Assembly (NCBI GenBank): GCA_964440935.1 | Contig: CAYTTY010000045.1 | Location: 1-29,271, forward strand | Length of the DNA stretch: 29,271 bases | From: WJJR01 sp964440935 | GTDB lineage: Bacteria; Zixibacteria; MSB-5A5; WJJR01 | Direction of reading: 5' to 3' | In this document: positions 7,351 through 15,079 of the stretch, in pieces | How positions within the stretch are numbered: the first letter of the stretch is position 1 | Layout of the letters: each line of letters starts with the position of its first letter | The notes under the pieces: model-generated | What the model was told of the DNA's origin: nothing | The model's database searches: none | Seen by the model: only the letters and a program-made list of their open reading frames with translations | Position numbers and translations under genes: made by a program

Positions 7351-8229
7351 TCAAAACCGCGCCAGAATCACGATCACCGCAATCAACCATAACGCGACAT
7401 CGATGAGGATGGGCACGTCGGTCATTAACTCACGGGTGGGATTGCCGCCCTTTTTCTCTCCGTGGATGAGATAAAGGTATCGGAACACACCGTAGAGAAC
7501 AAACGGCAACGTCCAGATGAGTTCTGTCGTGCCGAACTTCTCCTGAGTGTCGTGGGCCAGCGTATAGAGCGCATAGGCGACAACGGTTGAGGCCGTTGTC
7601 ACCGCAATCAACTGGTCGGTGAGATTGAGCGTGTAACCTTCGAGCGCGACACGATGCTTGGGTGCTTCGTCCCCGAGTGTTTCGAGTTCCCAACGACGTT
7701 TGCCAAAGCCGAGAAACAACGCGAGCAAACTGGTGCACACCACCAGCCAGGGCGAAATCGCCACACCAATAACGACTGCGCCGGCCACCGCGCGGATCAC
7801 AAACCCTGCCGACACGATCATCACGTCAAGGATGGGCGCGTGTTTGAGACCGTACGAGTAGGCGACGTTGAGAACCACGTAAATCGCCACGGGGATGAGA
7901 AAGTTGGTGCCGAGAAATGTCGATGCACCCAATCCGATTACAAAGAGCACAAACGATGCGATCGTTGCCGTGGTGACCGACACGCGCCCTGAGGCAATCG
8001 GACGGTTCCGCTTCTGCGGGTGTGCGCGATCCATCTCGCGGTCTTTGATATCATTGAGGAGATATACGGCGCTGGCCAACGCACAGAAGACGGCGAATGC
8101 GGCAACCGTCAGCAGAACATCGTCGATACGTTTGAAATGCAATGAAAAGATCAAGCCCGCGAACACGACCGTGTTCTTGACCCATTGCGAGGGACGCATC
8201 GAGCGGATGAGATCGGTCACACTATTCAC
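7351..8229 (-). CDS. Polyprenyl-phosphate phosphoribosyltransferase (DPPR synthase-like, UbiA family)
   Basis: A 292-aa integral membrane prenyl-lipid transferase with about eight or nine hydrophobic segments. The N-terminal RPSQWVKNTVVFAGLIFS and the signature NDIKDREMDRAHPQKRNRP (about 59-77) match the decaprenyl-phosphate phosphoribosyltransferase branch (mycobacterial Rv3806c type) rather than quinone or heme UbiA enzymes. The second polar site is AYSYGLKHAPILD (about 123-135). This branch moves phosphoribose from PRPP to a polyprenyl phosphate, the first step to a lipid-linked arabinose donor. The later enzymes (DprE1/DprE2) are not in this window. It lies alone and is separated from pyrE by repeats. 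Confidence 0.82.
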   Translation of the reverse strand: MNSVTDLIRSMRPSQWVKNTVVFAGLIFSLHFKRIDDVLLTVAAFAVFCALASAVYLLNDIKDREMDRAHPQKRNRPIASGRVSVTTATIASFVLFVIGLGASTFLGTNFLIPVAIYVVLNVAYSYGLKHAPILDVMIVSAGFVIRAVAGAVVIGVAISPWLVVCTSLLALFLGFGKRRWELETLGDEAPKHRVALEGYTLNLTDQLIAVTTASTVVAYALYTLAHDTQEKFGTTELIWTLPFVLYGVFRYLYLIHGEKKGGNPTRELMTDVPILIDVALWLIAVIVILARF

Positions 8230-8474
8230 CTAACTGAACCCGCATTGTCATCTCCGTCCGCCACGGCGGAGGGATCCAGTGTCATTGTGCCGCCCCTACG
8301 GGCCTTAAGAGAGTGCGGGTGCCCCTGACGCCATTTGGGTGAGCGGAAGCCGAACCCCTCGTCAGGGTTTATGCGAAACCTGTCTAGGATCACTCGTGGC
8401 CCTGGTAGGGCTTTTTCCATCAGGGCTTCGCGTACGTCACCTTCCCGTTCACACACACATTTGCTCAACTGGCA
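8230..8474. other. Repeat-bearing intergenic region
   Basis: It contains a GTCAT-class hairpin (CTCCGTCCGCCACGGCGGAG, about 8247-8266) and a 41-bp segment (8331-8371) whose exact reverse complement lies at 18324-18364. An open frame on the minus strand crosses it, but its sequence is the translation of these repeats, so I do not call a gene. Confidence 0.6.
8331..8371 (-). repeat. 41-bp dispersed repeat, copy 1
   Basis: Identical in inverse orientation to 18324-18364, with no mismatch over 41 bp. Read on the minus strand it can be translated NPDEGFGFRSPKW. It lies outside any credible gene. Confidence 0.8.
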
Positions 8475-9686
8475 TCACGCCGCCAACTCCTCGGCGGTCG
8501 GCAATCGCTTACTGCGTTTCTTGTCGACACGAATGCCCAGCGCATAATCAGCCTGCAACAACTTCTGGATTTCACGCGTGCCTTCGTAGATCGACGATCC
8601 CTTCGAGTTGCGATAAAATCGCTCCACCGGATATTCATCGGAGAATCCGTACGCTCCATGCACCTGCACCGCCTCCGCTGCAGCATGTTCGGCGTGCTCA
8701 CAGGCAATCCACTTAGCCAATGATGTCTCGCGAGTATTCGCCTGGCCGGTATTTTTCAGCCATGCCGCGCGCAACCAGAGCAGATGCGCCGCTTCGTACT
8801 GCGCCGACATCCGCGCAATCATCTCCTTGACCAACTGATGTTCACCGATCGGGCGCTTGAACGTATGACGTGTTCGCGAATACTGCACACTGGCATCGAG
8901 ACAGGCTTTGACCAGTCCCGTGGCCCCTGCGGCGACAGTGAACCGTCCCTGCTCAAGACAAAACATGCCGATTTTGAATCCGTCGCCAAGCTCGCCGATC
9001 AGATTCTCTTTCGGTACGCGCACATCCGACATCGAAATCCAACCGGTGTTGCCGGCGCGAACACCGAGTTTGCCTGCAATCGATCCGGTGGTGACACCGT
9101 CCATCTCACGGTCAACGATGAACGCGCTGAGTCCGGAGTGATCGCGCGCTTTCATCTTTTCGCGGTCGGACCATGCCACCATGAGAAACGTGTTGGCAAC
9201 ATCAGCGAGCGAGATCCACATCTTCTCACCGTTGAGGATGTAGGCGTCGCCGTCGGCATCGGCGGTCGACTGCATTCCGACCACGTCGGAGCCGGCGTTC
9301 GGCTCGGTCAATCCAAAGGCGCCGATGCGCTCGCCGGAACATAGTCTTGGCAGGTAACGATCCTTCAGATCATCATTGCCCCAGGTCAAAATCGGCAGCA
9401 TGACCAGGCCCACGTGCACCGAGAAAATCACGCGTGTCGATGTATCGGCGTACTCGGCTTCCTCGCAGATCAGGCCGAGCGACACATAGTCCTGTCCCGC
9501 GCCGCCGTATTGGGCAGGCAATGTCACACCGAAGAAACCGGCGCCGGCCAGCTTTCCCAACAGATCGGGGTCGAATTCATGCGCACGGTCACGTTCGCGA
9601 ATGCCGGGTATAATCTCTTTCGCGCAGAAATCGCGCATCAGTTCGGCGGTGGCGGTATGTTCTTCGGTGAAGGAGAAATCGATCAT
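8475..9686 (-). CDS. Acyl-CoA dehydrogenase
   Basis: A 403-aa flavoenzyme that oxidises acyl-CoA to trans-2-enoyl-CoA and passes electrons to electron-transfer flavoprotein. FGLTEPNAGSD and KMWISLADVANTFLMVAW are the FAD and substrate signatures. RTHFKRPIGEHQLVKEMIA-type sequence (here RTRHTFKRPIGEHQL) is the C-terminal helix-domain motif. IYEGTREIQKLL carries the likely catalytic Glu368. Length and motifs are those of short- or medium-chain enzymes such as butyryl-CoA dehydrogenase. AGGA stands 8-11 nt before the ATG. It lies about 100 bp downstream of ridA on the same strand, with a REP hairpin between them. Confidence 0.93.
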   Translation of the reverse strand: MIDFSFTEEHTATAELMRDFCAKEIIPGIRERDRAHEFDPDLLGKLAGAGFFGVTLPAQYGGAGQDYVSLGLICEEAEYADTSTRVIFSVHVGLVMLPILTWGNDDLKDRYLPRLCSGERIGAFGLTEPNAGSDVVGMQSTADADGDAYILNGEKMWISLADVANTFLMVAWSDREKMKARDHSGLSAFIVDREMDGVTTGSIAGKLGVRAGNTGWISMSDVRVPKENLIGELGDGFKIGMFCLEQGRFTVAAGATGLVKACLDASVQYSRTRHTFKRPIGEHQLVKEMIARMSAQYEAAHLLWLRAAWLKNTGQANTRETSLAKWIACEHAEHAAAEAVQVHGAYGFSDEYPVERFYRNSKGSSIYEGTREIQKLLQADYALGIRVDKKRSKRLPTAEELAA

Positions 9687-9698
9687 GGTCTATTCCTG

Positions 9699-9725
9699 TA
9701 GGGCGTGACCGGGGTGCCACGCCCC
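9699..9725 (+). repeat. GTAG-type REP hairpin between ridA and the acyl-CoA dehydrogenase gene
   Basis: GTAG (9699-9702) with arms GGGCGTG (9702-9708) and CACGCCC (9719-9725) around a 10-nt loop. It sits in the short gap between two minus-strand genes, so it would be transcribed if they form one unit. Confidence 0.55.
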
Positions 9726-9782
9726 TTAAGGCCCGTGGCCCCCGGTGCTTGAATTGTAGGCGTCTGACAACGACGTCTTCAA

Positions 9783-10172
9783 CTATCCCACCGTCGCAAT
9801 CGCTTCAATCTCGACTTGTGCACCTTTCGGCAACGCGACCACTTGAAATGCGGCGCGTGCCGGTTTGACACCGGGAAAGAACGTGCCGTAGACATCGTTC
9901 ATCTTCGCGAAATCACCGAGGTTGGTCATCAATACGGTGCACTTGAGCACTTGGTCCATTCCCGAACCTGATCCTTCGAGCACCGCCTTGAGATTGGTCA
10001 GCGCCTGCTTGGTTTGCGTTTCGATATCGTCGCCGACAATCTCCCCGGTGTTCGGATCGAGCGGAATCTGTCCGCTGACATAGAGGGTTTTGGTCTCTTC
10101 GTGGAGAACAGCGGGATTGTACGGCCCGACAGCAGCGGGAGCATCGGGCGGGGTCATAGCTTTGTGGGTCAT
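9783..10172 (-). CDS. ridA: RidA family reactive enamine/imine deaminase
   Basis: A 129-aa member of the YjgF/YER057c/UK114 family, which hydrolyses reactive 2-aminoacrylate and related imines formed by PLP enzymes. Family marks are GPYNPAV (Tyr18), LYVSGQIPLDP (about 30-40), KPARAAFQV with Arg106 and VEIEAIA with Glu123, matching the trimeric active-site set. AAGGAG sits 6 nt before the ATG at 10172. The second methionine at codon 6 is also possible. Its position next to an acyl-CoA dehydrogenase gives no clear pathway link. Confidence 0.93.
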   Translation of the reverse strand: MTHKAMTPPDAPAAVGPYNPAVLHEETKTLYVSGQIPLDPNTGEIVGDDIETQTKQALTNLKAVLEGSGSGMDQVLKCTVLMTNLGDFAKMNDVYGTFFPGVKPARAAFQVVALPKGAQVEIEAIATVG

Positions 10173-10301
10173 GTGTAACTCCTTTCAGACCGGGAAGATG
10201 GGGGCAAACGCCGTCGTGGTTCAACCATAATTGGGGACCAGGGTGGTGGCCATAGCCTCTGGGGTGTGTTGAAAAAGTCTGGGTTCCCGCCAAAGCGCAG
10301 A

Positions 10302-10363
10302 GGGCGTATGCAATACGCCCCTACGAGCCCGGCAGATCACCCGTAGGGTCGTATTGCATAGGC
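10302..10363. repeat. Head-to-head GTAG REP pair
   Basis: The minus-strand copy (10302-10324) has GTAG at its right end and arms GGGCGTAT / ATACGCCC. It is identical over 23 bp to the plus-strand copy at 21960-21982. A degenerate plus-strand partner starting GTAGGGTCGTATTGCATA follows at 10343-10363. Together they form a BIME-like pair. Confidence 0.65.
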
Positions 10364-10450
10364 TGTTCGGTGCGTCATCGGCAATGACCCACGTTATTCA
10401 GCACGCCCTCCGCTGTGGGCGGCCCTGTCAATTCCAAATCCCCTAATCCA

Positions 10451-10497
10451 TCATCCCCGCCGTTTGTGCTGAACGAAGTGAAGCCAAACAAGCGGGG
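10451..10497. repeat. 47-bp dispersed hairpin repeat, copy 1
   Basis: Begins TCATCCCCGCCGTTTG and ends CAAACAAGCGGGG, so its ends can pair, with GCTGAACGAAGTGAAG in the loop. Copy 2 at 13493-13539 differs by a single base. Confidence 0.7.
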
Positions 10498-10524
10498 TTA
10501 TAGTGTCTTTTTAGCTCGTAGCTC

Positions 10525-10552
10525 TTGTCATCCGGCCACACCATGTTATAGT
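10525..10552 (+). promoter_or_regulatory. Putative promoter of the cupin gene
   Basis: TTGTCA (10525-10530), a 16-bp spacer and TATAGT (10547-10552). The predicted start near 10559 leaves a short leader before the chosen ATG at 10594, or only about 5 nt before the upstream in-frame ATG at 10564. Confidence 0.4.
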
Positions 10553-10593
10553 TCAATGTCCCGATGCTGGAACCTTTCACCGGAGTGATGACC

Positions 10594-11166
10594 ATGGCCG
10601 ATTCTGTGTCACGCCGAACATTTGTTCAATCAGCCGCAATAGCCGGCTTCGTGGGTCTGACGGGATTATTACCCGCCGACCTCCTCGCCCAGTCGTCCAT
10701 CGAAGGCGAACCTGACCCCGATTCCGTCTTAGACCACGACGAAGGAGAAGTCTATCTCATCGGGGAGCGGCAGGGACGGGTCACCATCAAAGTCAGCAAA
10801 CGTCAGCACGGGATCGAGACGATGTCGCTTCTCACGGAAGACATTGTTCCCGGTGACGGTATCCCCGTGCACAAGCATGGAGCTGAGGACGAGTTGATCT
10901 TTATCGAACGCGGGTCCGGCATTCTGACATTCGGCGACGATGAATTCCCCGTCAGCCGAGGCAGTGCGACGATTGCCCCGCGCGGTGTCTGGCACGGTCT
11001 GCGCAACGAGGGCGACGAGCTGCTGCGGATGGTATTTAGTTACTCGCCGGCCGGGTTCGAAGACTACTTTCGCGCGATTGGCGTACGGCCGGACGAACCC
11101 GGGAAGGAGCTCACCGCAGCCGATTGGGCACGGATCAACAAGGAGTTCGGGGTCGTGTATCGCTGA
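10594..11166 (+). CDS. Tat-exported cupin-domain protein
   Basis: A 190-aa single-domain cupin with an N-terminal twin-arginine signal: SRRTF at residues 6-10, a hydrophobic core to about residue 32 and cleavage near LLAQS. The beta-barrel carries the metal ligands His93, His95 and Glu100 in PVHKHGAEDE and His134 in RGVWHG, the standard cupin motif 1 and 2 set. It should therefore bind a divalent metal in the periplasm. I start at 10594 because GGAG lies 8 nt upstream; ATGs at 10564 and 10588 are in frame. The substrate cannot be told from sequence. The Tat signal implies folding and metal loading before export. Confidence 0.85.
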   Translation: MADSVSRRTFVQSAAIAGFVGLTGLLPADLLAQSSIEGEPDPDSVLDHDEGEVYLIGERQGRVTIKVSKRQHGIETMSLLTEDIVPGDGIPVHKHGAEDELIFIERGSGILTFGDDEFPVSRGSATIAPRGVWHGLRNEGDELLRMVFSYSPAGFEDYFRAIGVRPDEPGKELTAADWARINKEFGVVYR

Positions 11167-11282
11167 CGCATGGGTGTCCCATGCATGTATCCGCGTAACT
11201 GCTAATCACTGAATCAGATAGAGAATTGTTGAAATAATCCGCCTCCCTGCCGGTATTACTACCGTGTGAAGGGAGGTGGAGT

Positions 11283-13364
11283 ATGTCCATTCGAATCGTT
11301 GCTGTAATCGGCATCGCGTTGCTCATCATTGTCTTGGCGTGTTCTGGTGAGAAGGGCATCGGTCCGGTCACGCCGGAGGAGCCGACGGCTCATGAACCGT
11401 GGTCCGATGAGGAGGCCGAGAACTTGGCGTGGTTGATTTCGGGGTATACCTGGGCGCCACGGGATTTGTATGAACGCATCAGCGCGGACTTGGACACGAT
11501 CCGTGAGCGGTGGGGGGATTCGGTTGTCTTCACATACCCCGGTGGATACACCGTCAATATCCTGATGCGCTGTCGGCACCACTCCAATTGGGACCCGGGC
11601 GACGTTTGGTTTGAAGTTGAGGAGAGTACCTTCGATAAGATTAAGAACGGAGAATACGATGCATGGGACAGTCTTAACCAGATATTCGGTGCAACCGGCG
11701 CGATCAGCTATTTGTACGCTCACGTACACTCGGATGACCGGGTCAATCCACTGCGGATGATCGAGGCATACGAGCGACTGCCCGGCATTCGCCACGGGTG
11801 GTCACCGGGTGGATGGGCAGGAGATCCTCCCAAGGTACATGCAATGCAATTCAATTGGGGCATCGGCTATCTCTTTGAATATGGGTTTGGAGACTGCCCC
11901 GCCGGATGCTTAAGCCATGCGTACTATTTCTTTCGGTCATATGAGAATCGTATCGACTATGCCGGTTGGTACGGCGAATACTCTGACTCACTTGAGCCTG
12001 GTTGGTGGGATGAGGCGGTTCAATGTCTTGAATTGGCATGGTTAGGAGATGGGCGTTTTCGCCACCGCGACAGTGTTCCACCTGCGGCAATTACCGATTT
12101 GACCTTGGTCGGCGATCACGTCAGTACGTCGGCAACGATCTCGTTTACATCTCCGGGAGACGACGGTTTCTCTGGCCAGGCGGCTACTTATGAGGTCTGG
12201 TGGCGGTATGAACCAATCCATGAGGACAATTGGGATGTGACGCCCTACCATCCCGAGATCGGCGGCACCATGAGTTTTCCAGCTCAACCGCCGAGGACGA
12301 GAGTGTCCCTCACGCTCACGTCACTGGGGGGTGATACAACAAATTACATAATCGTTCGTGCCGTCGACGGACGCGGGAACATGGCGCCGTTATCAGAGGT
12401 ACTCACCAGCCACAACATCCTCCTTAATGGCTGGACCTGCCACAACACCGGGAACTCCAATCTTCCGTCAGATCAAATCACGGAAGTGTATGTTGACCGA
12501 AATGGGATTACCTGGGTCGGGACCCGGAACGGTGTCGCGCTTCTCGACAACGGCAACTGGCAGACATTCACAACGAGTGACGGTCTCCCTTCGAACATCG
12601 TGACGGCATTCGGCGAAGACGGCTTCGGGCAATTGTGGGTGGGCACATTGGAAGGGCTGGCCCGATACGACGGCGGCCACTGGACGAGTTTCGTGCCGGA
12701 CGGCTTGACCGGCAATCTGGCCGAAATTCGTTGCATCACCGGCGCTGACGATGGCTCGCTCTGGTGCGGTGTCGGTTTCAGCGGTGCCGCCCGCTTCGAT
12801 GGTGCTCACTGGACCTGGTTTGATTCGACCAACAGCGGGCTGCGTGGCTCGGTCGTGCGCGACATCCTTGTCGCCAGCAATCACGACGTTTGGTTTGCAA
12901 CGAACCAAGGCGTCATGCAAATCGATGCGTCCGATTGGGTGTTCCATGATCCGGTCTACAGTACCGGAACCGATCATGCCATGACTCTGTTCGAATCCCC
13001 GTTGGGGACAATCGTGGTCGGAACGGACAATGGATACATTTCCCGCTTCAACGGCGAATCCTGGTCACCGACACAATTGAAGTCTACGAATCCGTACGGG
13101 CATGGATCACGGGTGGTCGATGACGTGGTCGAGACGACAGGGGGTGACCTCTGGCTGAAGGTGTATGAATCGCTCCGCTGGTATGTCGACGGTGACCTCG
13201 ACAGCCTCATTGTGCTGACTGACGCCAATTGCGGACTCCCGGAGCGTGACATCACTCATCTCGCCGCCGGGCCGGACAACTCACTGTGGGTTGGAACGCA
13301 TTCATCCGGCGTGTGCCGGTGGGAGTTGTCCGAGGCCGGTGTGGGCATATCGAATGTACCGTGA
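11283..13364 (+). CDS. Large lipoprotein with FN3-like domain and two-component-regulator-type beta-propeller
   Basis: A 693-aa protein with a lipoprotein signal (Cys20 in VLAC) and the strong ribosome binding site GGGAGGTGG. Three parts are visible. Residues about 30-255 form an unrecognised Trp/Tyr-rich domain that includes the cysteine pair in FGDCPAGC. Residues about 263-390 form an FN3-like domain starting AITDLTLVGDHVS. Residues about 395-690 are a beta-propeller built of repeats such as GITWVGTRNGVALLDNGNW and LWVGTLEGLARYDGGHW, the Reg_prop pattern found in hybrid sensors. Here there is no kinase part, so it is a surface or periplasmic protein. It is probably monocistronic. The role may be ligand or glycan sensing, but this is not established. 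Confidence 0.85.
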   Translation: MSIRIVAVIGIALLIIVLACSGEKGIGPVTPEEPTAHEPWSDEEAENLAWLISGYTWAPRDLYERISADLDTIRERWGDSVVFTYPGGYTVNILMRCRHHSNWDPGDVWFEVEESTFDKIKNGEYDAWDSLNQIFGATGAISYLYAHVHSDDRVNPLRMIEAYERLPGIRHGWSPGGWAGDPPKVHAMQFNWGIGYLFEYGFGDCPAGCLSHAYYFFRSYENRIDYAGWYGEYSDSLEPGWWDEAVQCLELAWLGDGRFRHRDSVPPAAITDLTLVGDHVSTSATISFTSPGDDGFSGQAATYEVWWRYEPIHEDNWDVTPYHPEIGGTMSFPAQPPRTRVSLTLTSLGGDTTNYIIVRAVDGRGNMAPLSEVLTSHNILLNGWTCHNTGNSNLPSDQITEVYVDRNGITWVGTRNGVALLDNGNWQTFTTSDGLPSNIVTAFGEDGFGQLWVGTLEGLARYDGGHWTSFVPDGLTGNLAEIRCITGADDGSLWCGVGFSGAARFDGAHWTWFDSTNSGLRGSVVRDILVASNHDVWFATNQGVMQIDASDWVFHDPVYSTGTDHAMTLFESPLGTIVVGTDNGYISRFNGESWSPTQLKSTNPYGHGSRVVDDVVETTGGDLWLKVYESLRWYVDGDLDSLIVLTDANCGLPERDITHLAAGPDNSLWVGTHSSGVCRWELSEAGVGISNVP

Positions 13365-13492
13365 GCGGCAGCCCACCGCTCTGCTGTGGCTTCGCCTCGT
13401 TGAGTGACACTCATCACCTGAAGCTATTGGCCCCAATCAAACGAACTCACAGCAGAGCTGTGAGCTACCCTCACCAACTACCTCCCAGTGTG

Positions 13493-13539
13493 TCATCCCC
13501 GCCGTTTGCGCTGAACGAAGTGAAGCCAAACAAGCGGGG
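13493..13539. repeat. 47-bp dispersed hairpin repeat, copy 2
   Basis: Same element as 10451-10497 with one C/T difference. It lies between the beta-propeller gene and the HAD phosphatase gene, just upstream of the latter's promoter. Confidence 0.7.
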
Positions 13540-13566
13540 ATCCAGCGTCTTTCACCCCCGTGACAC

Positions 13567-13594
13567 TTGCAATCTGCCGTAGCGTAACCATATT
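13567..13594 (+). promoter_or_regulatory. Putative promoter of the HAD phosphatase gene
   Basis: TTGCAA (13567-13572), a 16-bp spacer and CATATT (13589-13594). The ATG at 13601 begins 7 nt after the -10 box with no Shine-Dalgarno sequence, which predicts a leaderless mRNA. Confidence 0.45.
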
Positions 13595-13600
13595 CCCCCC

Positions 13601-14365
13601 ATGCAACCACCCAAGGCCCTGCTGCTCGATCTCGACGGTGTCCTCTATGTTGGCGACCAATTGATCTCCGGAGCCAAAGAGGCAATCCAGTTTCTGCGCG
13701 ACCGGCACATCCCCTTCCGCATCGTCACCAACACCACCACCCGCACGCGCGCGTCGCTGGCTGACAAGGTTTCGGCGATGGGACTGCAATTGTCACCCGA
13801 GGAGATCATCAGCGCCGCGTACGCCGGTGTGTTGCATCTGCGCTCGCTCGATAACCCGAATTGCCGTCTGGTGATGGACGATAACACCAAACGCGACTTC
13901 GCCGAATTTGAACAGGATAACCATTCTCCTGACGTCATCGTTCTCGGCGATCACAATGACTGGGATTATCCACTGCTGAACAGTCTGTTCAATCAAATCA
14001 TGAACGGTGCCAAGATGGTTGCGCTGCACAAGGGACGGTACTGGCAGGTGGAAGACGGTCTGCGTGTCGATCTCGGTTTGTTTATCGCCGGTCTGGAGTA
14101 TGTCACCGGCAAGACCGCGACGGTCATCGGCAAACCGTCGGAGCAGTTCTTCCGTCTGGCCCTCTCCGACATCGACACGGATCCGGCGGACGCCATGATG
14201 ATCGGCGATGACATCGTCAATGACGTCAACGGCGCGCAACGCGCCGGTTTGCGTGGTGTGCTGGTTAAAACCGGCAAATATCGGCCGGGCTACGAAAACA
14301 CATCCGACACACCACCGGATGCGGTGATTGAATCGATCGCCGAATTGCCAACTCTATTTGGCTGA
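13601..14365 (+). CDS. HAD superfamily hydrolase, subfamily IIA (NagD/LHPP-like)
   Basis: A 254-aa cytosolic phosphatase. Motif I is DLDGVLY (nucleophile Asp10, acid Asp12). VTNTTTRTR is motif II with the C2-type cap following. KPSEQFFRLAL supplies the motif III lysine. MMIGDDIVNDVNGA is motif IV with the metal-binding aspartates. The overall pattern is closest to LHPP/HDHD2-type members of the NagD group. The natural substrate is unknown; sugar or nucleotide monophosphates and phospho-amino acids are all reported for relatives. No ribosome binding site is present. Confidence 0.9.
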   Translation: MQPPKALLLDLDGVLYVGDQLISGAKEAIQFLRDRHIPFRIVTNTTTRTRASLADKVSAMGLQLSPEEIISAAYAGVLHLRSLDNPNCRLVMDDNTKRDFAEFEQDNHSPDVIVLGDHNDWDYPLLNSLFNQIMNGAKMVALHKGRYWQVEDGLRVDLGLFIAGLEYVTGKTATVIGKPSEQFFRLALSDIDTDPADAMMIGDDIVNDVNGAQRAGLRGVLVKTGKYRPGYENTSDTPPDAVIESIAELPTLFG

Positions 14366-14385
14366 TGCTCGAATCCAATGTGGAT

Positions 14386-14410
14386 GTAGGGTGGGTGCTC
14401 GGCACCCACC
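14386..14410 (+). repeat. GTAG-type REP hairpin
   Basis: GTAG (14386-14389) and arms GGTGGGTGC (14390-14398) / GCACCCACC (14402-14410) around TCG. It differs from the copy at 1496-1520 only in the loop. It lies just after the HAD gene and before the ORF6N gene. Confidence 0.7.
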
Positions 14411-14442
14411 ATTCCGATGCGTAAGATGATTGCGTTCCCGTG

Positions 14443-14469
14443 TTTAAGGTCGCAAATTGTGACCTTAAA
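14443..14469. promoter_or_regulatory. 27-bp palindrome upstream of the ORF6N gene (possible operator)
   Basis: TTTAAGGTCGCAA, a central A, then TTGTGACCTTAAA: 13-bp arms with one mismatch. It lies 45 bp before the first ATG candidate of the ORF6N gene. A second 27-bp palindrome, 21/27 identical, lies inside the gene at 14746-14772. Autoregulation by the encoded DNA-binding protein is my inference. Confidence 0.5.
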
Positions 14470-14614
14470 GATCTGGGCAGAATCCACAATCGCATAGTAA
14501 CCACGGAGCGGGCATGCCCAAACGCCGATCACCACGCCCTCAATCATCCGGCCGCCCCCCCCGGCCACTTCGGCGGTCATCGAGGCCAGGATTCATGTCA
14601 TTCGTGGCCAGAAG

Positions 14615-15079
14615 GTGATGCTGGACAGCGACTTGGCTGAGCTGTACGGAGTAGAACTGCGTGCACTAATACAGGCGATGAAGAGGAACATCGACCGATT
14701 CCCTGACGACTTTGTCTTTCAGCTGGATAAAACTGAGTTGAATTCTTTGAAATCACAAATTGTGATCTCAAAACCTGGTCGTGGCGGCCGTCGTACCCTC
14801 CCCTACGCCTTCACCGAGCACGGCGCGGTCATGCTGGCCAGTGTGCTCAATTCACCCCGGGCGGTCGAGGCCAGCATTTTCGTGGTGCGGGCCTTCGTCC
14901 GCCTCCGTGAACTCGCGATGACACACAAGGAACTGGCCGTCAAGATTGCCGAACTGGAGCACAGGGTCGGGTCGCATGATGAGTCGATCCGGTCGCTGGT
15001 GGCGGCGATTCGGCAGTTGATGACGCCGGTGGAGAAGCCGAAGCGGCGGATTGGGTTTCGTGGTGATGACAAAGGTTGA
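14615..15079 (+). CDS. ORF6N-domain DNA-binding protein, 5' end frame-disrupted
   Basis: ORF6N domains occur in phage and mobile-element regulators, often beside KilA-N and antirepressor genes. The domain is recognised by RIHVIRGQKVMLDSDLAELY, FPDDFVFQL and LPYAFTEHGAVMLASVL. A C-terminal helical segment (RELAMTHKELAVKIAELEHRV) looks like an oligomerisation coil. The GTG at 14615 lies inside the domain. The correct frame runs upstream to the stop at 14495-14500 without an ATG or GTG. An ATG at 14514 (MPKR) is one frame off and would join if one base were added, for instance in the C8 tract near 14553-14562. It may be a pseudogene, a sequencing error or a slippage switch. Confidence 0.8.
   Translation: MMLDSDLAELYGVELRALIQAMKRNIDRFPDDFVFQLDKTELNSLKSQIVISKPGRGGRRTLPYAFTEHGAVMLASVLNSPRAVEASIFVVRAFVRLRELAMTHKELAVKIAELEHRVGSHDESIRSLVAAIRQLMTPVEKPKRRIGFRGDDKG
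14746..14772. promoter_or_regulatory. 27-bp palindrome inside the ORF6N gene
   Basis: TTTGAAATCACAA, a central A, then TTGTGATCTCAAA: one mismatch between the arms. It encodes LKSQIVISK. The upstream palindrome at 14443-14469 reads LRSQIVTLK in the same phase. The two share the consensus TTTRARRTCRC and its inverse. Confidence 0.5.

Larger units (their letters stand above)
10173..10593. other. Repeat-rich intergenic region
   Basis: Between ridA (minus) and the cupin gene (plus). It holds a head-to-head GTAG REP pair (10302-10363), a GTCAT-class hairpin (10451-10497) and a candidate promoter at 10525-10552 for the cupin gene. No additional gene is visible. Confidence 0.6.

Noticed and set aside
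8226..8468. 80-aa minus-strand frame
   Set aside because: Its sequence is the translation of the 41-bp dispersed repeat and a GTCAT hairpin.
12468..12977. Long minus-strand frames inside the beta-propeller gene
   Set aside because: They are antisense shadows; the plus strand has signal peptide, ribosome binding site and repeat structure.
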